64,000 bases of DNA, taken from the NCBI GenBank assembly GCA_029706075.1, contig JAINUG010000209.1, forward strand, positions 992,001 to 1,056,000. Reading direction: 5' to 3'. Positions 47,993 to 59,800 of the stretch are shown here, in pieces. The position numbers and the translations under genes are program-made. Below the pieces are notes generated by a model. That model was given only the letters and a program-made list of their open reading frames with translations, did no database searches and was not told the origin of the DNA. Every line of letters starts with the position of its first letter. Position 1 is the stretch's first letter. Source of the DNA: Aldrovandia affinis. Taxonomy: Eukaryota > Chordata > Actinopteri > Notacanthiformes > Halosauridae.

Positions 47993-48840
47993 TGTTATGA
48001 CTGATACACAGATTGGACCCAAATGCAGACACTGACACAGAGGATGAGATAAGGTGAGGGTATTTATTATATACAGGGACTGGGGTAGGGAAACGATGGG
48101 GAGGGCAGACGAAGGAGGCAGGCAGGCAGGCAAGGAAGCGGGCAGGCAGGCAGGCAGGCAAGGAAGCGGACAGGCCGGGAAGCTGGCTGGCAGGCAGGCA
48201 AGCAGGAAAGCTGGCTTGCAGGCAGCGAAGCTGGCTGGTAGGCAGGCAGGGAAGATGGCAGGCAGGCAGGTAGGGAAGCTGGCTTGTAGGTAGGTAAGTA
48301 GGCTGGCTGGTCCGCGGGCAGACAGGCAGAGGGGTAGGCGATGATGAAGGAGGCAGGCGGAACAAGCAGGGAAGCGGGCAGAAGAGAAGCGGGCTGACTG
48401 GTCCGTGGGCAGGCAGGATGGCAAGCAAGTGAACAAGCACAACAGGCAGACGAGAAGTTAGCCTGAACATGGGGGAAAAAAAGGAAAACACATATAAACC
48501 GACGAAGAAAATAAACACGCAAGAAATCACGGATTAGAAAGGTCTGCTGCATGTAGCTACCACTGAAGCGGAGAGACAGAACGATCTGACCAGGAATGAA
48601 GGAGAAACCGGGGTTGATATACACTGCAGGGCTGATGAAAATTGATGGCAGGTGAGTAGGCAGTGCAGGTGTTGCAGATCTGTTGTAATCAAGGAGGGAG
48701 CCGGAGAATGCAGAGGAGGAAGCCACGCCCACATCACACATGGACAAACACAACAGGAAGAACAGGAACACAGGGAAAAGGGAAGGGAAAAACGCAAGGA
48801 CACATAAAAAATTAACAAAGTTGCGGCCGTGGCCGTGACA
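47993..48840 (-). mobile_element. Solo LTR (Gypsy-like), 848 bp
   Basis: On minus it begins TGTCACGGCCACGGCCGCAA and ends ATCAGTCATAACA, so it has the TG...CA ends expected of an LTR. The 5-bp sequence AAATG is duplicated exactly at 47988-47992 and 48841-48845. No internal coding region or second LTR is present, so it is a recombination product. Assignment to Gypsy is by the 5-bp duplication and general form only. Confidence 0.82.
48100..48440. repeat. GGCA-rich minisatellite within the solo LTR
   Basis: Repeated GGCAGGCAGGCAAG blocks and longer units such as GGAAGCTGGCTGGCAGGCAG. The resulting Leu/Pro/Ala/Cys-rich frames up to 275 codons have no family and are not called as genes. Confidence 0.92.
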
Positions 48841-48845
48841 AAATG

Positions 48846-49960
48846 CATCAAAACCTTTAATTTCACAGGACCAAGTATACATGAAGACAGACAACCTACT
48901 CTAAGATTATAGATTACGCTGTTTGAAGGTTTGAATCCTAAGAAACCTGCCTGTACCCAGTGGTGAGTAGCCTAGAAGTTGTTTAAAGTACAGTGGACCA
49001 ACATAGATACAGTACTGTAGCAGGTGTCAAAGCTGCATGCAGGAAAACCTTGTTAGTGCGTGTGAAAGTAAAGGTTGATGGTCATTTCAATATCCTGTCT
49101 TCCGGCTTTGACTCTTCCAGAATTTTTACACCAGAAGGCAATATTACATTAAATGAATTATGCAACATTTCCACATACTAACAACCTGGAATGTCAACAT
49201 TTGGATTCAAATGGAAAGAGGACAAGTGGTCTTGAATAAAGGGAACGGCTGGAGTTTGGATGGAAAAGTAAATGACGATTGGCAGGTCCGTTCTTGGAAA
49301 GCAAAACCATTAGTACCTAGCTAGCCACCGCTTTTAAAGAGTTCTGCGTTTAGTGGAGACCTACATATATGCAACCTTTGAGAACTACAGGTCTTTTAAC
49401 CAGTCTTGGTCTCATTGAGAAGAAATCCAAAGATAAAATTCCAAATTAATTCAGCAAACATATCTTTTTTTTATTAAAAGCTTGTAGGAACAGTTAGGAA
49501 CAAGCAAAGAAAACAAGCCATTCCATTTCCATTTCACACTATATGCTATGCTTCAATCCCCAGGCTATCTTAAGGAGAGACCCTGACAGGCTAGTATAAT
49601 TACCTTTAGTTATTTGCAAAAATGCCTGTCGAAGGCTAAAGTGCAAAGTAGAAAACAAAAGGTAACTGAATGTCCCAGAGGAGACACGCTCCAGGGAGCC
49701 CAAACCTAAGCACAAATCTATTTTTTTCTTTTCTTATTTTTAAAACTCATTTGTGGGTTTTTTGCTAGGTGTAAACCTCATTTAATTAAAATAATTTCCT
49801 TTGGACGTATTCATTTTTTTGTTTATGATCCTTTTCCTCCGTCTTGAAAACCCACACTTACCTGTCTAGCGATTGCAGTAGAGTTCTTTTGTATTGTTTG
49901 AATGTGTTTTTTTCTGTAGCCCTGTCCTTGTGAATGTATTGTCCAAAAAAACCTGACATA
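48846..49960. other. Intergenic stretch, nothing recognised
   Basis: No coding exon, RNA gene or complete element could be supported. Confidence 0.4.
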
Positions 49961-50790
49961 CACTACTGGTCAAAAGTTTTAGATCACCCCCATTTTCCAG
50001 TTTTTACTGAAATTTAAGCAGTTCAAGTCCAGTGAATAACCTGAAACGGTACAAAGGTGAGTGGTAAACTGCCAGAGGTATAAAAAAAACCCTAAAAGGT
50101 TTAGGTTAATTTTTTGGCAGTGAGTAGTTTCCTACACCATCAAAAGGCACTTGGAAACTGGAGGAAACTCTGACAGGAAAAGGTCTGGCAGACCCAAAGC
50201 CACAACAAAATCAGAAGACAAGTTTCTGAGAGTCAACAGCTTGTGTGATAAGCGGCTCACAGGACAACAGCTTCAAGCACAGCTTAACACTGGTCAAAGT
50301 ATCGGCTCTGGCCGGGAGTGCCACCAGGGGCGGCAATTGGCTGTTCGCCCCAGGGAGTGGGGAGGGAAGCCGACACACACAGTTCGCTGCGCACAGGAGT
50401 GGTTCTGGGGTACCGGAATTACAGTCGACGACACGACGAGTGTTGTCTCAGAGGAGGCAGCGCTACGCCCTTGTCACTGCCGGTCACAGGACTACGGCAG
50501 CGAACTATAAGGGTAGGGGGATTGAAATAAGCACACGGGCAATTGGCTACCAAATTTGGAGAAAACAGGGTAAAATCTGAAAATTATTATTATTTAAAAA
50601 ATAAATGAAAAAAAACACTGGTTGAAGTAAGGAAGTCTCAGTTTCAACTGTGAAGAGAAGACTTTGAGCTACAGGTTTGACAGGTTGAGTGGCAGTAAGA
50701 AAGCCATTGCTAAGATGGCAAAATAAGAAAAAGAGGCTTGCCTGCACAATGAAGCACCGCCAGTGGACTACTGAAGACTGGAAGAAGGTC
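49961..50790 (+). mobile_element. Tc1-like element with long inverted repeats, split by a SINE
   Basis: A TA precedes the left end CACTACTGGTCAAAAGTTTT. The interior has the transposase N-terminus ([20 protein letters not shown], then FLRVNSL) up to the SINE insertion and resumes after it as a diverged middle section ending TEDWKKV. The right end is missing or overwritten by a LINE fragment from about 50790. Confidence 0.82.
50302..50613 (+). mobile_element. 5'-truncated SINE inserted in a Tc1 copy
   Basis: The body includes CGGCTCTGGC, TTCGCCCCAGGGAGTGGGGA and ATTGGCTACCAAATTTGGAG, ending in an A-rich tail. It is flanked by AACACTGGTCAAAGTA (50286-50301) and AACACTGGTTGAAGTA (50614-50629), a 16-bp target duplication with two differences. 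It is related to the fuller copy at 60444. Confidence 0.85.
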
Positions 50791-50945
50791 TTAGAGGCAG
50801 TAGAGGCAGAAACACTTGGGCCATTAAAGTCCAGGCTAGATGCAGTAGGCTACTAGATACTCTTTAGATTAGTACATGACGAGCCGAGGTGGGCTGAAGG
50901 GCTCGTTCTTGTCATTAGGTAGCTTTTTTTAATGTTCTTGTTCTC
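50790..50945 (+). mobile_element. LINE 3'-end fragment
   Basis: GTCTTAGAGGCAGTAGAGGC, then GGGCTGAAGGGCTCGTTCTT and a terminal ATGTTCTTGTTCT stretch, matches in outline the 3' end of the LINE fragment at 18065 (there on minus). Confidence 0.6.
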
Positions 50946-52639
50946 AATTTATCCATTTTAATCACCCATCCACTCGTCGGGAGCATTTCTAAACGAAGCA
51001 AACCTCAAGCCTCAATTGTCCATTACGTTCCAAACAAATTATTGGTACTTATGTACCGGTGTTAAATCTGTGTTTGGGCTGTGAAGAACTAAGTCTGCCC
51101 AATCGAGATGTCTCTGACATCCGTCGTTTATTTCACGTAGCAGGAGTCACTCTGGTAAATAACATGAAACAACAATCAGGACTCTCACAGGCGGACAGCC
51201 AGGTTTCAAGCACAAGTACACTACAAGTGTAATCTAGGAATATGGGAAAATCATGAGGAAACAATGTTTGCACCATAGGGTTCACCTAGTCGCCTAAAAT
51301 GGCTTCATATTCATACCTCGTAATTCCACCATGCAGAGTAATAATTGAACCCAATGACTCCCACGAGATGCCTACCCAATCCATAACAGATCCACTACCA
51401 TGTTTAACTGTAGGTTGAAGGCTTCCTTTGACTTTCTCCAAACATAAACCTGTAAGCTACAGATGTAAGAAAAGGGGTAAAAGAGGACTCAGACCATGTT
51501 ACTTTCTTCCGCTGCTCAAGAGTCTAAGTTTTGTGCACATAGCTTTATGGAGCTCACGACGTAGATTTTTTGTTGAAGGAGGCGTAGATTCACTTCTGTG
51601 GTCATTTTTGAGGATGTTGTTTTGAAGTTTTTAGCAACTATCGTGTCGGTGAGCTTCGAAATTCCTTGTCCCTCTTTCTGGATGCAGTTTTTCCTTGTTT
51701 GTCGTATGCCCTCATTATTTTCGACACTGTTCCCGTTGACACATTTTGGCCGTTAATGTGACTGACGCACCTGCAATTTGGACACCAACTATTTGACCAT
51801 TTTCAAAATCTGTTATATCTCTCATGTTGCTTTATAAACGCACACATTTAAAACGCATTTTATAGTAGAAACATATTGGTAATTAGTATTGACATTAATA
51901 TGATACACATGTGTTTACTCATTTTTATTGAGATTTAGTTACTTCAAAATACGAGTCATTTTTCGTTTGGTGTTTCCATTATTTTGTCTACCCCCTTATA
52001 TATGCACAGGTAACTCCCAAAATAGAGGCAACACTTAAGTAAACGAGGGCGCCTATAAACGGGTGCAGTATGGCGAGTGTCCGGTAGGTATTGTGCCGAA
52101 ATTCCATTCCCTGGCAGAATCTCACTCCCCTTCACGTGCACGTGTGCTCACCTCTACACACGTTCTTTCTTGAAGCTCCGCTCGTTTTCACGTTTCTGAC
52201 CAAAAGCTTCGTTATTTCAGAGGATAGATGCACCTTTGTCATTGCTCAAAAACTATTGCGAACTGACTTAATTTAAGTAGTCCATTTTGCGATAATCACA
52301 ACGTTTTAGCAAACATTCATATTTTTCTGCTTCACTGCAAGCGACATTCGCAATTGATAAAGCTGATAGAAATTCGGCGAAAGTCTATAATTGGCTAAAA
52401 ATGTCGTTGTAAAGCATTAAACAATTGCAGTTGGACATCTTTAAGGACTGGACACAAGTCTTAGTTCCATAAGTACCAGGACATTTAGCACAAAAAAACC
52501 TGGTTGCTTCTGCCAGGAAGCTGAGACTTGGCCGTAGCTGGACCTTCCAAATAAACCTAAAAATCAACACAGAAATCGTTCTGTGAAAACAAAATCTATG
52601 TTTTTCAATGGCCATTTCAGTCTCTGGATATAAACACGT
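50946..52639. other. Intergenic stretch with one transposon end
   Basis: The only recognisable item is CACAGGTAACTCCCAAAATA at 52006, a left end of the Tc1-like family seen at 9290. No coding exon is supported. Confidence 0.4.
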
Positions 52640-53013
52640 GCTCTTAATTGAAGAGGGCAGTCCATAAGCGCAGACCTACGGATATAAAGGATCTTGAAAT
52701 GTTCTGCATGGAGGAATGGACGAAGATTCCTCCACATGTGTTCTCCAACTTTATTAAACATTATATAAATAGGCTCAGTGTCGTTATCCTTGGCAGTACT
52801 AAAAACAGGGGTGCCAATAATTGTGAAACCTTTTTTAAAGAAACGTATAATTTGAAATCTGTTATTTTGGTTGATTCCATTGAATAATTAATAAAGTAAA
52901 ATGTTTTCCACGTGTTGTAAAATTACAATATATCTCAGTAATGGTATTACTTGTTTTCAACAGCCTTTCTTGCTCATTTTCATCAAGGGTATCAATAATT
53001 CTGGACCTGACTG
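52640..53013 (+). mobile_element. Tc1-like transposon right-end fragment
   Basis: Plus-strand codons read EMFCMEEW-like sequence (LEMFCMEEWTKIPPHVFSNF), the C-terminal end of a fish Tc1 transposase. The fragment ends GGACCTGACTG before TA (53014-53015). The left half is not found. Confidence 0.75.
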
Positions 53014-53811
53014 TATATGTATGATTACATAAAGGTCGATATGTTCATGATCACTTGTTTGTTTGTCTTTTTGATTGAGTCACAATAGAAAGGGGTGGGA
53101 GGTCGCCTCTGAGTGGTGTTCAGAAAAACAGGTACATGAAAATATTTTGTTCAACTATGTAAAGCTCCATGTAATGATATTATCAGTAATATACCTGGCC
53201 AAAATAATTCTAAATACAACTTTTTTACAAATTGTTCACATATTCACGCATTTACAGATCGGCTGGATGGAACGACTGCTTTCTCAAATTTATCGGACTG
53301 CTTTTCCCATTCGCATAGCATAAATACGATTATAAGATCAGAGTATGCGCATGTTAGACTGGTGAATAGACTCTTGTCTTTGTTGGTGAAAGGTCGTAAA
53401 TACTCGAAGACGTGCTATAGATGGGATGTTATATGAGGGCAAACGTATTTACCACCCCCACTGCATGTGACCGTGTTACTGTGATATAATTGGCTGAGTG
53501 GAATATACTCCTTGAGATAATGTTGCAACAAAAAAATGCAATGGAACTAGGATTTTGGTTCGTGTCGCGGGATGGCAAGGACGCACCGAGCTTGACTTTG
53601 TGCTATTATGAACAAAATACCTACGTACCTTAAAGACGGAAATTGTTCAAGTGACATGCTTTAGCCTTTGATTTCATTTTAGATTTATTTCGCTGTATTT
53701 TAACTGTGTGACTAATTCCACTTTTCTCGGCTATACAGCTTGCTTTGCTCGCTCTGCTTGATATTATTTAAAGGGTTAGCTACGTTTCCAAACTGCTGTA
53801 CTTTGGAGGAA

Positions 53812-56800
53812 ATGGACGAAAATTGTTGCCTTCCCACGAACAGAAATGTTTTGTGTTTATTTGACGTGGACGGTACACTAACTCCTCCCAGAGAGGTAAG
53901 TATCCAGCTAAATGCTCTAATGCAAGTGTTCAAGTAGTGGCAACCTATTTTATTTTGTGATAAACGACACGGCCAAAAGTAGGGTGGCCATACGTCTGGC
54001 ATTTTGCCGGACGGTCCGGTTTTTTAGCGCTCTGTCCTCCATCCGGCATGATCCTCTGCCGGACGCCCAGTTGTCCTCCTTTTGAAGTCTAGACTAGAAA
54101 AATACCCAAGAAGATTCAAACGTGCTTCTTATTGGTTTATGTATTTGTCAAATAACGAATCGTCTGTGTCATTGGTCTAATAAATGTCAACAAATACCAC
54201 GCTTTAATGTGACGTTCTTACGCGATTTTTCTTTAAGTGCTATCGGAGAGTGTTAGGTGCTATCGTAGCCAGTCCTGCAAAATGCCAGGAAGGGAAGTAC
54301 CAAAAGTAGACCATCCAGCTATTGTGAGTACACATTTTCAATCTCAGTTAGTCTGTATAGGTTATGGCTTTAAATTGGTCATATCATTACATGTTAAATT
54401 GCCGCTGCCTTAAGTGTCCTCCATTCTGGGGTTTTGGAAATGGCCACCCTAGCCAAAAGGATATGCATCATACTAGGCTGTGCCTAGATTGCTTATCAAC
54501 CAATTACTGCTAGTTTAGCAATGTTATCTTGTGTTATGTAACATTATTTGCTATTTTCAACTCAACCTCTTTAGTAAACTAATTGTCATCCCGGGCTGAA
54601 GAGGAAAGGTGACTGTCAGACTCTGACACTGTCAAACAGTAATCAACACTTATCGCAGAGCGACACTCGTCAAACAGTGAATCGACCTTGTCCGTGCTGG
54701 AAGAAGACCAACTCTTGAGATCGCAAATGATGGTGGCCTTAAAAGTATGTTTATTTCAAATCTCCCAACGTTCTGGATTAAAGTCAAGGCGGAATATCAG
54801 AGAGAACGCGTTGTCCCCCGGTCCGTGGAAAAATAGTCTTACATGAAACTGGTCCGTGGTGCATCACCTGCATCATTGCACGTTACATAAAACATCTCAT
54901 ATTCTTCCATAAAGTTTCACTCGGATTGCACCCGCGCCTCGGTCATTGACTATCCTCAGTATCCTGTCCGCTCGAAATTCTCGTACAATATTCATCAATG
55001 ATGAGGGCGAAATCCTTGAATGCGCACTCAAACAAAATAATCCACTGTTACTAAACTAAATGCAGTGGCACTGAGATCGACAAAAAAACATTCCGAATTG
55101 ACCAGTAGTACACAGCAGTACTTTACTGTAGCAACTGAATACCATATGCGTCCTCAATTTTCAGGCTGCGTTTATATTTGGATTACATTATTTGAATAAA
55201 ATGTATTGCTAGTCTTAACGTCACGAGTAAAGATGCACGATCACCAGGTAAGGGCTATTTCAACAGTTACATCTGTTGTATTGTCAAAGAATGAACGAAC
55301 ACCTTTCGTGTTTGCGTTCGGGTTTTTTTTCCAGAATATGTGGGGTGCGTGATGACGTCACAATGAACGAGTTCACATGGGGACAACTTGGATTTTCCAT
55401 ACCACTTATTGACCATTTTCCCGAACTCTCACCTTTCCCATGATTCACAGCGGCGTCATCGCGGAAGACGGTTAGTGATATCCGCTCCACTGTGTTTACT
55501 TGTGTAGCCTGGTGTATATGAAGACAAATATTGTGTAAAATGGCCCAATTTCGCAGACTGTTACACGGCTCGGATTATCTAACAAGTACTGGGGACAATA
55601 ATGGGTAGACGATATGAAACAATGGCCAGATGTTAGTTATGTTGACATTATCAACTACTTCGTTCTTGGTGAGGGCGTTGATGGCGAGGAGCTTAGAAAT
55701 GACAAAAGCACAGAGGCTTATAATGATTTATACAGCAATAAGATCTGTACATTTATGTGTAAAAAAGACAGAGTTTGCTTTCTTTAAAGCTGAGGTTGAG
55801 CCTAGCCAGAGTACCAACAAATCCAAACCGCTGGCTTAGGTAATGATGAGAGCCAGTAGCATGATCGAAACAGAACCCAATATTATTACAGGTTCTGTCT
55901 AGAGCTAGGTAAAATGGGAAATCCTGTAGCCATGCAGCATCTATTCTCTGGAAGGTAGGGATGTATGTATTAGTGTATTAACCATAAAAAGCGTCACTAG
56001 CACCTAGCTGCAATAGAGTTCTCTCTTAGAAAGAGCTGCAGGAATATACGTGGACCGTTCCATCCAAACCAGGACAACGCAACATCTCTGATATTCCTGC
56101 AGCTTTCTCGAAGAGAAAGAGCTGTATTGCAGCTTACTAACACCAAGGTTATAACTAGCTCTAAACAGAACCCGATATTACAGGTTCTGTTTAGAGCTAG
56201 GTAACATGATTAGGCTAGGTTAGTGAAGCATAACCATTTCCATGCAGTCTATGCAAAGTCTTTCAAACTCTGAAAACAATAAACATACCACAATACATAC
56301 TACAATAATGACTTGCTTGTTTTGTCCAGGCTTTTAATAATGTAAAGATACCTTGAGGTTGAAAAACAATACAATTATTTTTCTTGATTCAGGTCCAGAA
56401 TGCGGTGGTTAGTGGAAAGACCGGATGTAGCATGTATGGTGCTGGACAAGGACATGTTTTGCAAGTGTGATTGTGTTGAAAACAGGCTCCATTGGTAAAA
56501 TCTTTGTTTTCGGGAGTTATTTGCGCACTCGCATGTTGAGCCAGAAGACATTATCTATCCGGTGAGAATTCTAAACGTTAGCTACATTTAGCTCGCAACT
56601 TGCTTTTGGGGCTAACAGAAGTTAGGGGAAATTCGTTACGTGTTGAGTGTCATGCCGACACCCATTGTCTCTTGCAGGAAAGTGGTGGATAGGAGGAATG
56701 TATGACCAAGCATTGTCATATATTCAACAGTGTTTTCCTGATGGAGTGTGAATGTAATTTAATTGTTTATTGAACACCTCATAACTTTAGTTTAATATTT

Positions 56801-59800
56801 GCATAAGTTGACATGGTTTTAGTCGTTAGATCTCTGGGGTTGCCTGCCTCTTACACCCATAAATAGGTTTATGAAATCTAGTTGAAAGTGCTGTTAATTT
56901 TTAGGCAACCGTTTTATTACAGATGCCCAGCCTAACAAAGGATCACATAAAACATTTCTCTTTCAATTGATGAATTTAGTTTATTCTAGCATGCCCTATA
57001 TATATATTTTTACAATGAAGAGGTGTATTAATATTGATGGAAGAAGTAGAATGAACATAATATACATAAAGAAAACATGGTGAGATGTGAATTACATATA
57101 TCAGGGAAAACAAGGTTCCAATGTCTACATTGTGGCCTATAGGCCGCTGTCATGTACAGTTAAATTAAAAGCCCTCGATATGACAGAAGGTGGCTCATTG
57201 TATCATTCTTCAGTCTTAACTACATGTGAGCTGGGCAATCAATCAAAATAATATATAAAAATAATATAAAAAGTAATCACAGCAAGAATTGTCTCACATT
57301 TCTGTGCGGAGTTTGCATGTTCTAGGAGACAGTCCAAAGACATGCACGTTAGGCTAATTGGAGACTGCAGTGGCCCTGCGATGGATTGGTCTTGTCTTTC
57401 AAACAAATTAACCAGGACTTAGATAATGGATGGATGGATGGATTTGCTAGGAGACAGACAAAAGACACACTGCAGTGGTAGAGGTCTTGTCTTTCAAACA
57501 AATTAAAGGACTTTGTGGGACCATGAGGTTGGATTAATTATATTTGTATATCTACTTTCTCATTACTAACTTTCAATTACAAGATGAAATATTAGAAATA
57601 TAGGTTGTTAGTAATATATGACAGAACGTAACTGACTGAGTCTTCAATTGATGCAATGAGATCTGCAAGGAGTGTGCTACACTCTCTCTCTGCAGCTGGG
57701 GCTTGGTAATACAATGACCAACTCAATAAGCAGAGCCATTCCATTAATATTTTTAATAAATTGGTGTTATATCCAGCACCCCTGGTGTCCGGAGTGTATA
57801 TTCCATCAAACAGGGATTATTATTGAGCAAGTAATTTTAACATATATTTATTTATTTTATTGTCTGAAATATTGTGATATGAAAACTGAACTTGACATCT
57901 TTTTCAATAAAGTAAAGTCAATCATGTAAATTGATCTTACATCTCAAAAACTACAAATTATGCCATAACCAAAGTGCAGATTTGTTCATACTATGAATGG
58001 TCGAGGAATGTGTGAAAAAATTCTGAAGGGAATCTGAGACCCAGAACTATTTATCTGTACGTTCCTGTCTTGCTGGTGCTTGTGTAACATTCCTGTCTAT
58101 AGCCAATCAGTACAGATGGCTAATGTAAATTCCCCATGACCCAACTGTTCTGGCCTGCTAGATCCTCCTCTGCCCTGGCCACCAGCCTCAAGTGTCCATG
58201 CCTCTCAGCTCAAAGGAACCTGTGTGATTTGAGCATATCAATGGCATTCTCGTTGTTGAAATGGCTCTAGTCTGCTCCCCAGGAAGAGACATGAAAACAT
58301 TACTATCCTAAAACTAAAGTCCTTTATGTGTGGACTAAGCATGCTCTCGGCTGATTTTAGCACTTAGCTACAACACAAGGTCCATAATCAATCAATCAAC
58401 AGACTGGCACTGTGCCAAAAAACACTAGAGAACATCCCTGTTCACATTGCACATTACTGTTGCTATACATCCATTACGCAATAACTCGGTTCGGCTTGAC
58501 TCCACTGTCATTAGTGGACTCACGTACCCACTGAGCTCATCTGCATATGGAGCAAAACCTGCATCGGATCCAGCCACCAATGTGAACATACTGGCTTGTC
58601 TGTTGGGTTTGCCTGTAAGGGTCAGAGTGGCCTTTGTGTGTCTGCAGAAGATCGACCCGCAACTGGACACCTTTTTCCAGTCCCTGCGCAGGAAGGTGAA
58701 GATTGGAGTGGTGGGGGGGTCTGACTACTCAAAGATTGCAGAGCAGCTGGGGGAGGGTGATGAAGGTAACTGCTTCTCACCGTGCCATCATTTTCTCATT
58801 CCATCTTTGTGCTTCAATTGCATCTCTTCTCTCATCAGTTGGGAGAGGTTAAAAAAAACCTCCCCCAGCTGCTCTGCATCTAAAAAGAGATGAGCTGAAC
58901 CACTTCTTTGTGGTGTAAACAGCTGTCACATAGGCACATCTATTCCGGCACACTTTTGTACAGACTAATGTTGGGGGACAGCAAGCGGTCAGAGGTGATG
59001 TCATCACATTGACCTTAGCATTCTGAGTATAGGCTGGTGGCCCAGTACATCAGCATGCATAGCTCACACACCTGTGACATTCCTGACACACTAGCCCAGA
59101 TCCCCTGACCCAGCCTGCCTGACCCTTTAACACTGAGAATCATAAACCAATGCAAAGCCCCCATACCGAGACGATTCACACTGGTTGAGAAGCATATTTC
59201 ACGCATGTTGTCCTGATGTGGGTAATTTCATGTAACCCATGTTTTTGTTCTAGATTGCAAATGCATCCTTAAGTGCAAAACAAATTCCTTTAGTGCAAGG
59301 TAATTGTTTTTCTGTTCTATTCTATTAATTCTATTCCCAAGTGAATTTGCATGCAGAAGACACAGAGACGCCATTGGTGGTAACTTTCTGCCTGTGGTGA
59401 TTTCTCAGAATCTGACAAAAAAAATCTACAGCTAGAATGTTAGTGGCGATGATGGAATTTAAAGTAATTATTTAATGCCTCTCTGCCTTGAGGAAACACT
59501 CACGACATCTCTCCTCCATTGTACAGACTTTGTTTGCTGTTTTTGTCTCCTGACCTTAACATACCATTCCACCTTGTCTCTTCCAGTTATTCACAAGTTT
59601 GACTATGTGTTTTCGGAGAATGGCACAGTGCAGTACAAGGATGGGAAACTCATCTGCAAACAGGTGAGCAAAATGATGGTGGAAGTAAGGAATGGAGTGG
59701 TATATATGGAGCAGCCCTTTGCCACTCTAACCTTTCAATTGAGTGCGATATAATGCACTGACATTGATCTACATGGATTCCACAATTTTGGTTGGTCTCA

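Noticed and set aside
48067-48894. A 275-codon minus-strand open frame rich in Leu, Pro, Ala and Cys
   Set aside because: It is produced by the GGCA minisatellite within a solo LTR and has no family resemblance.
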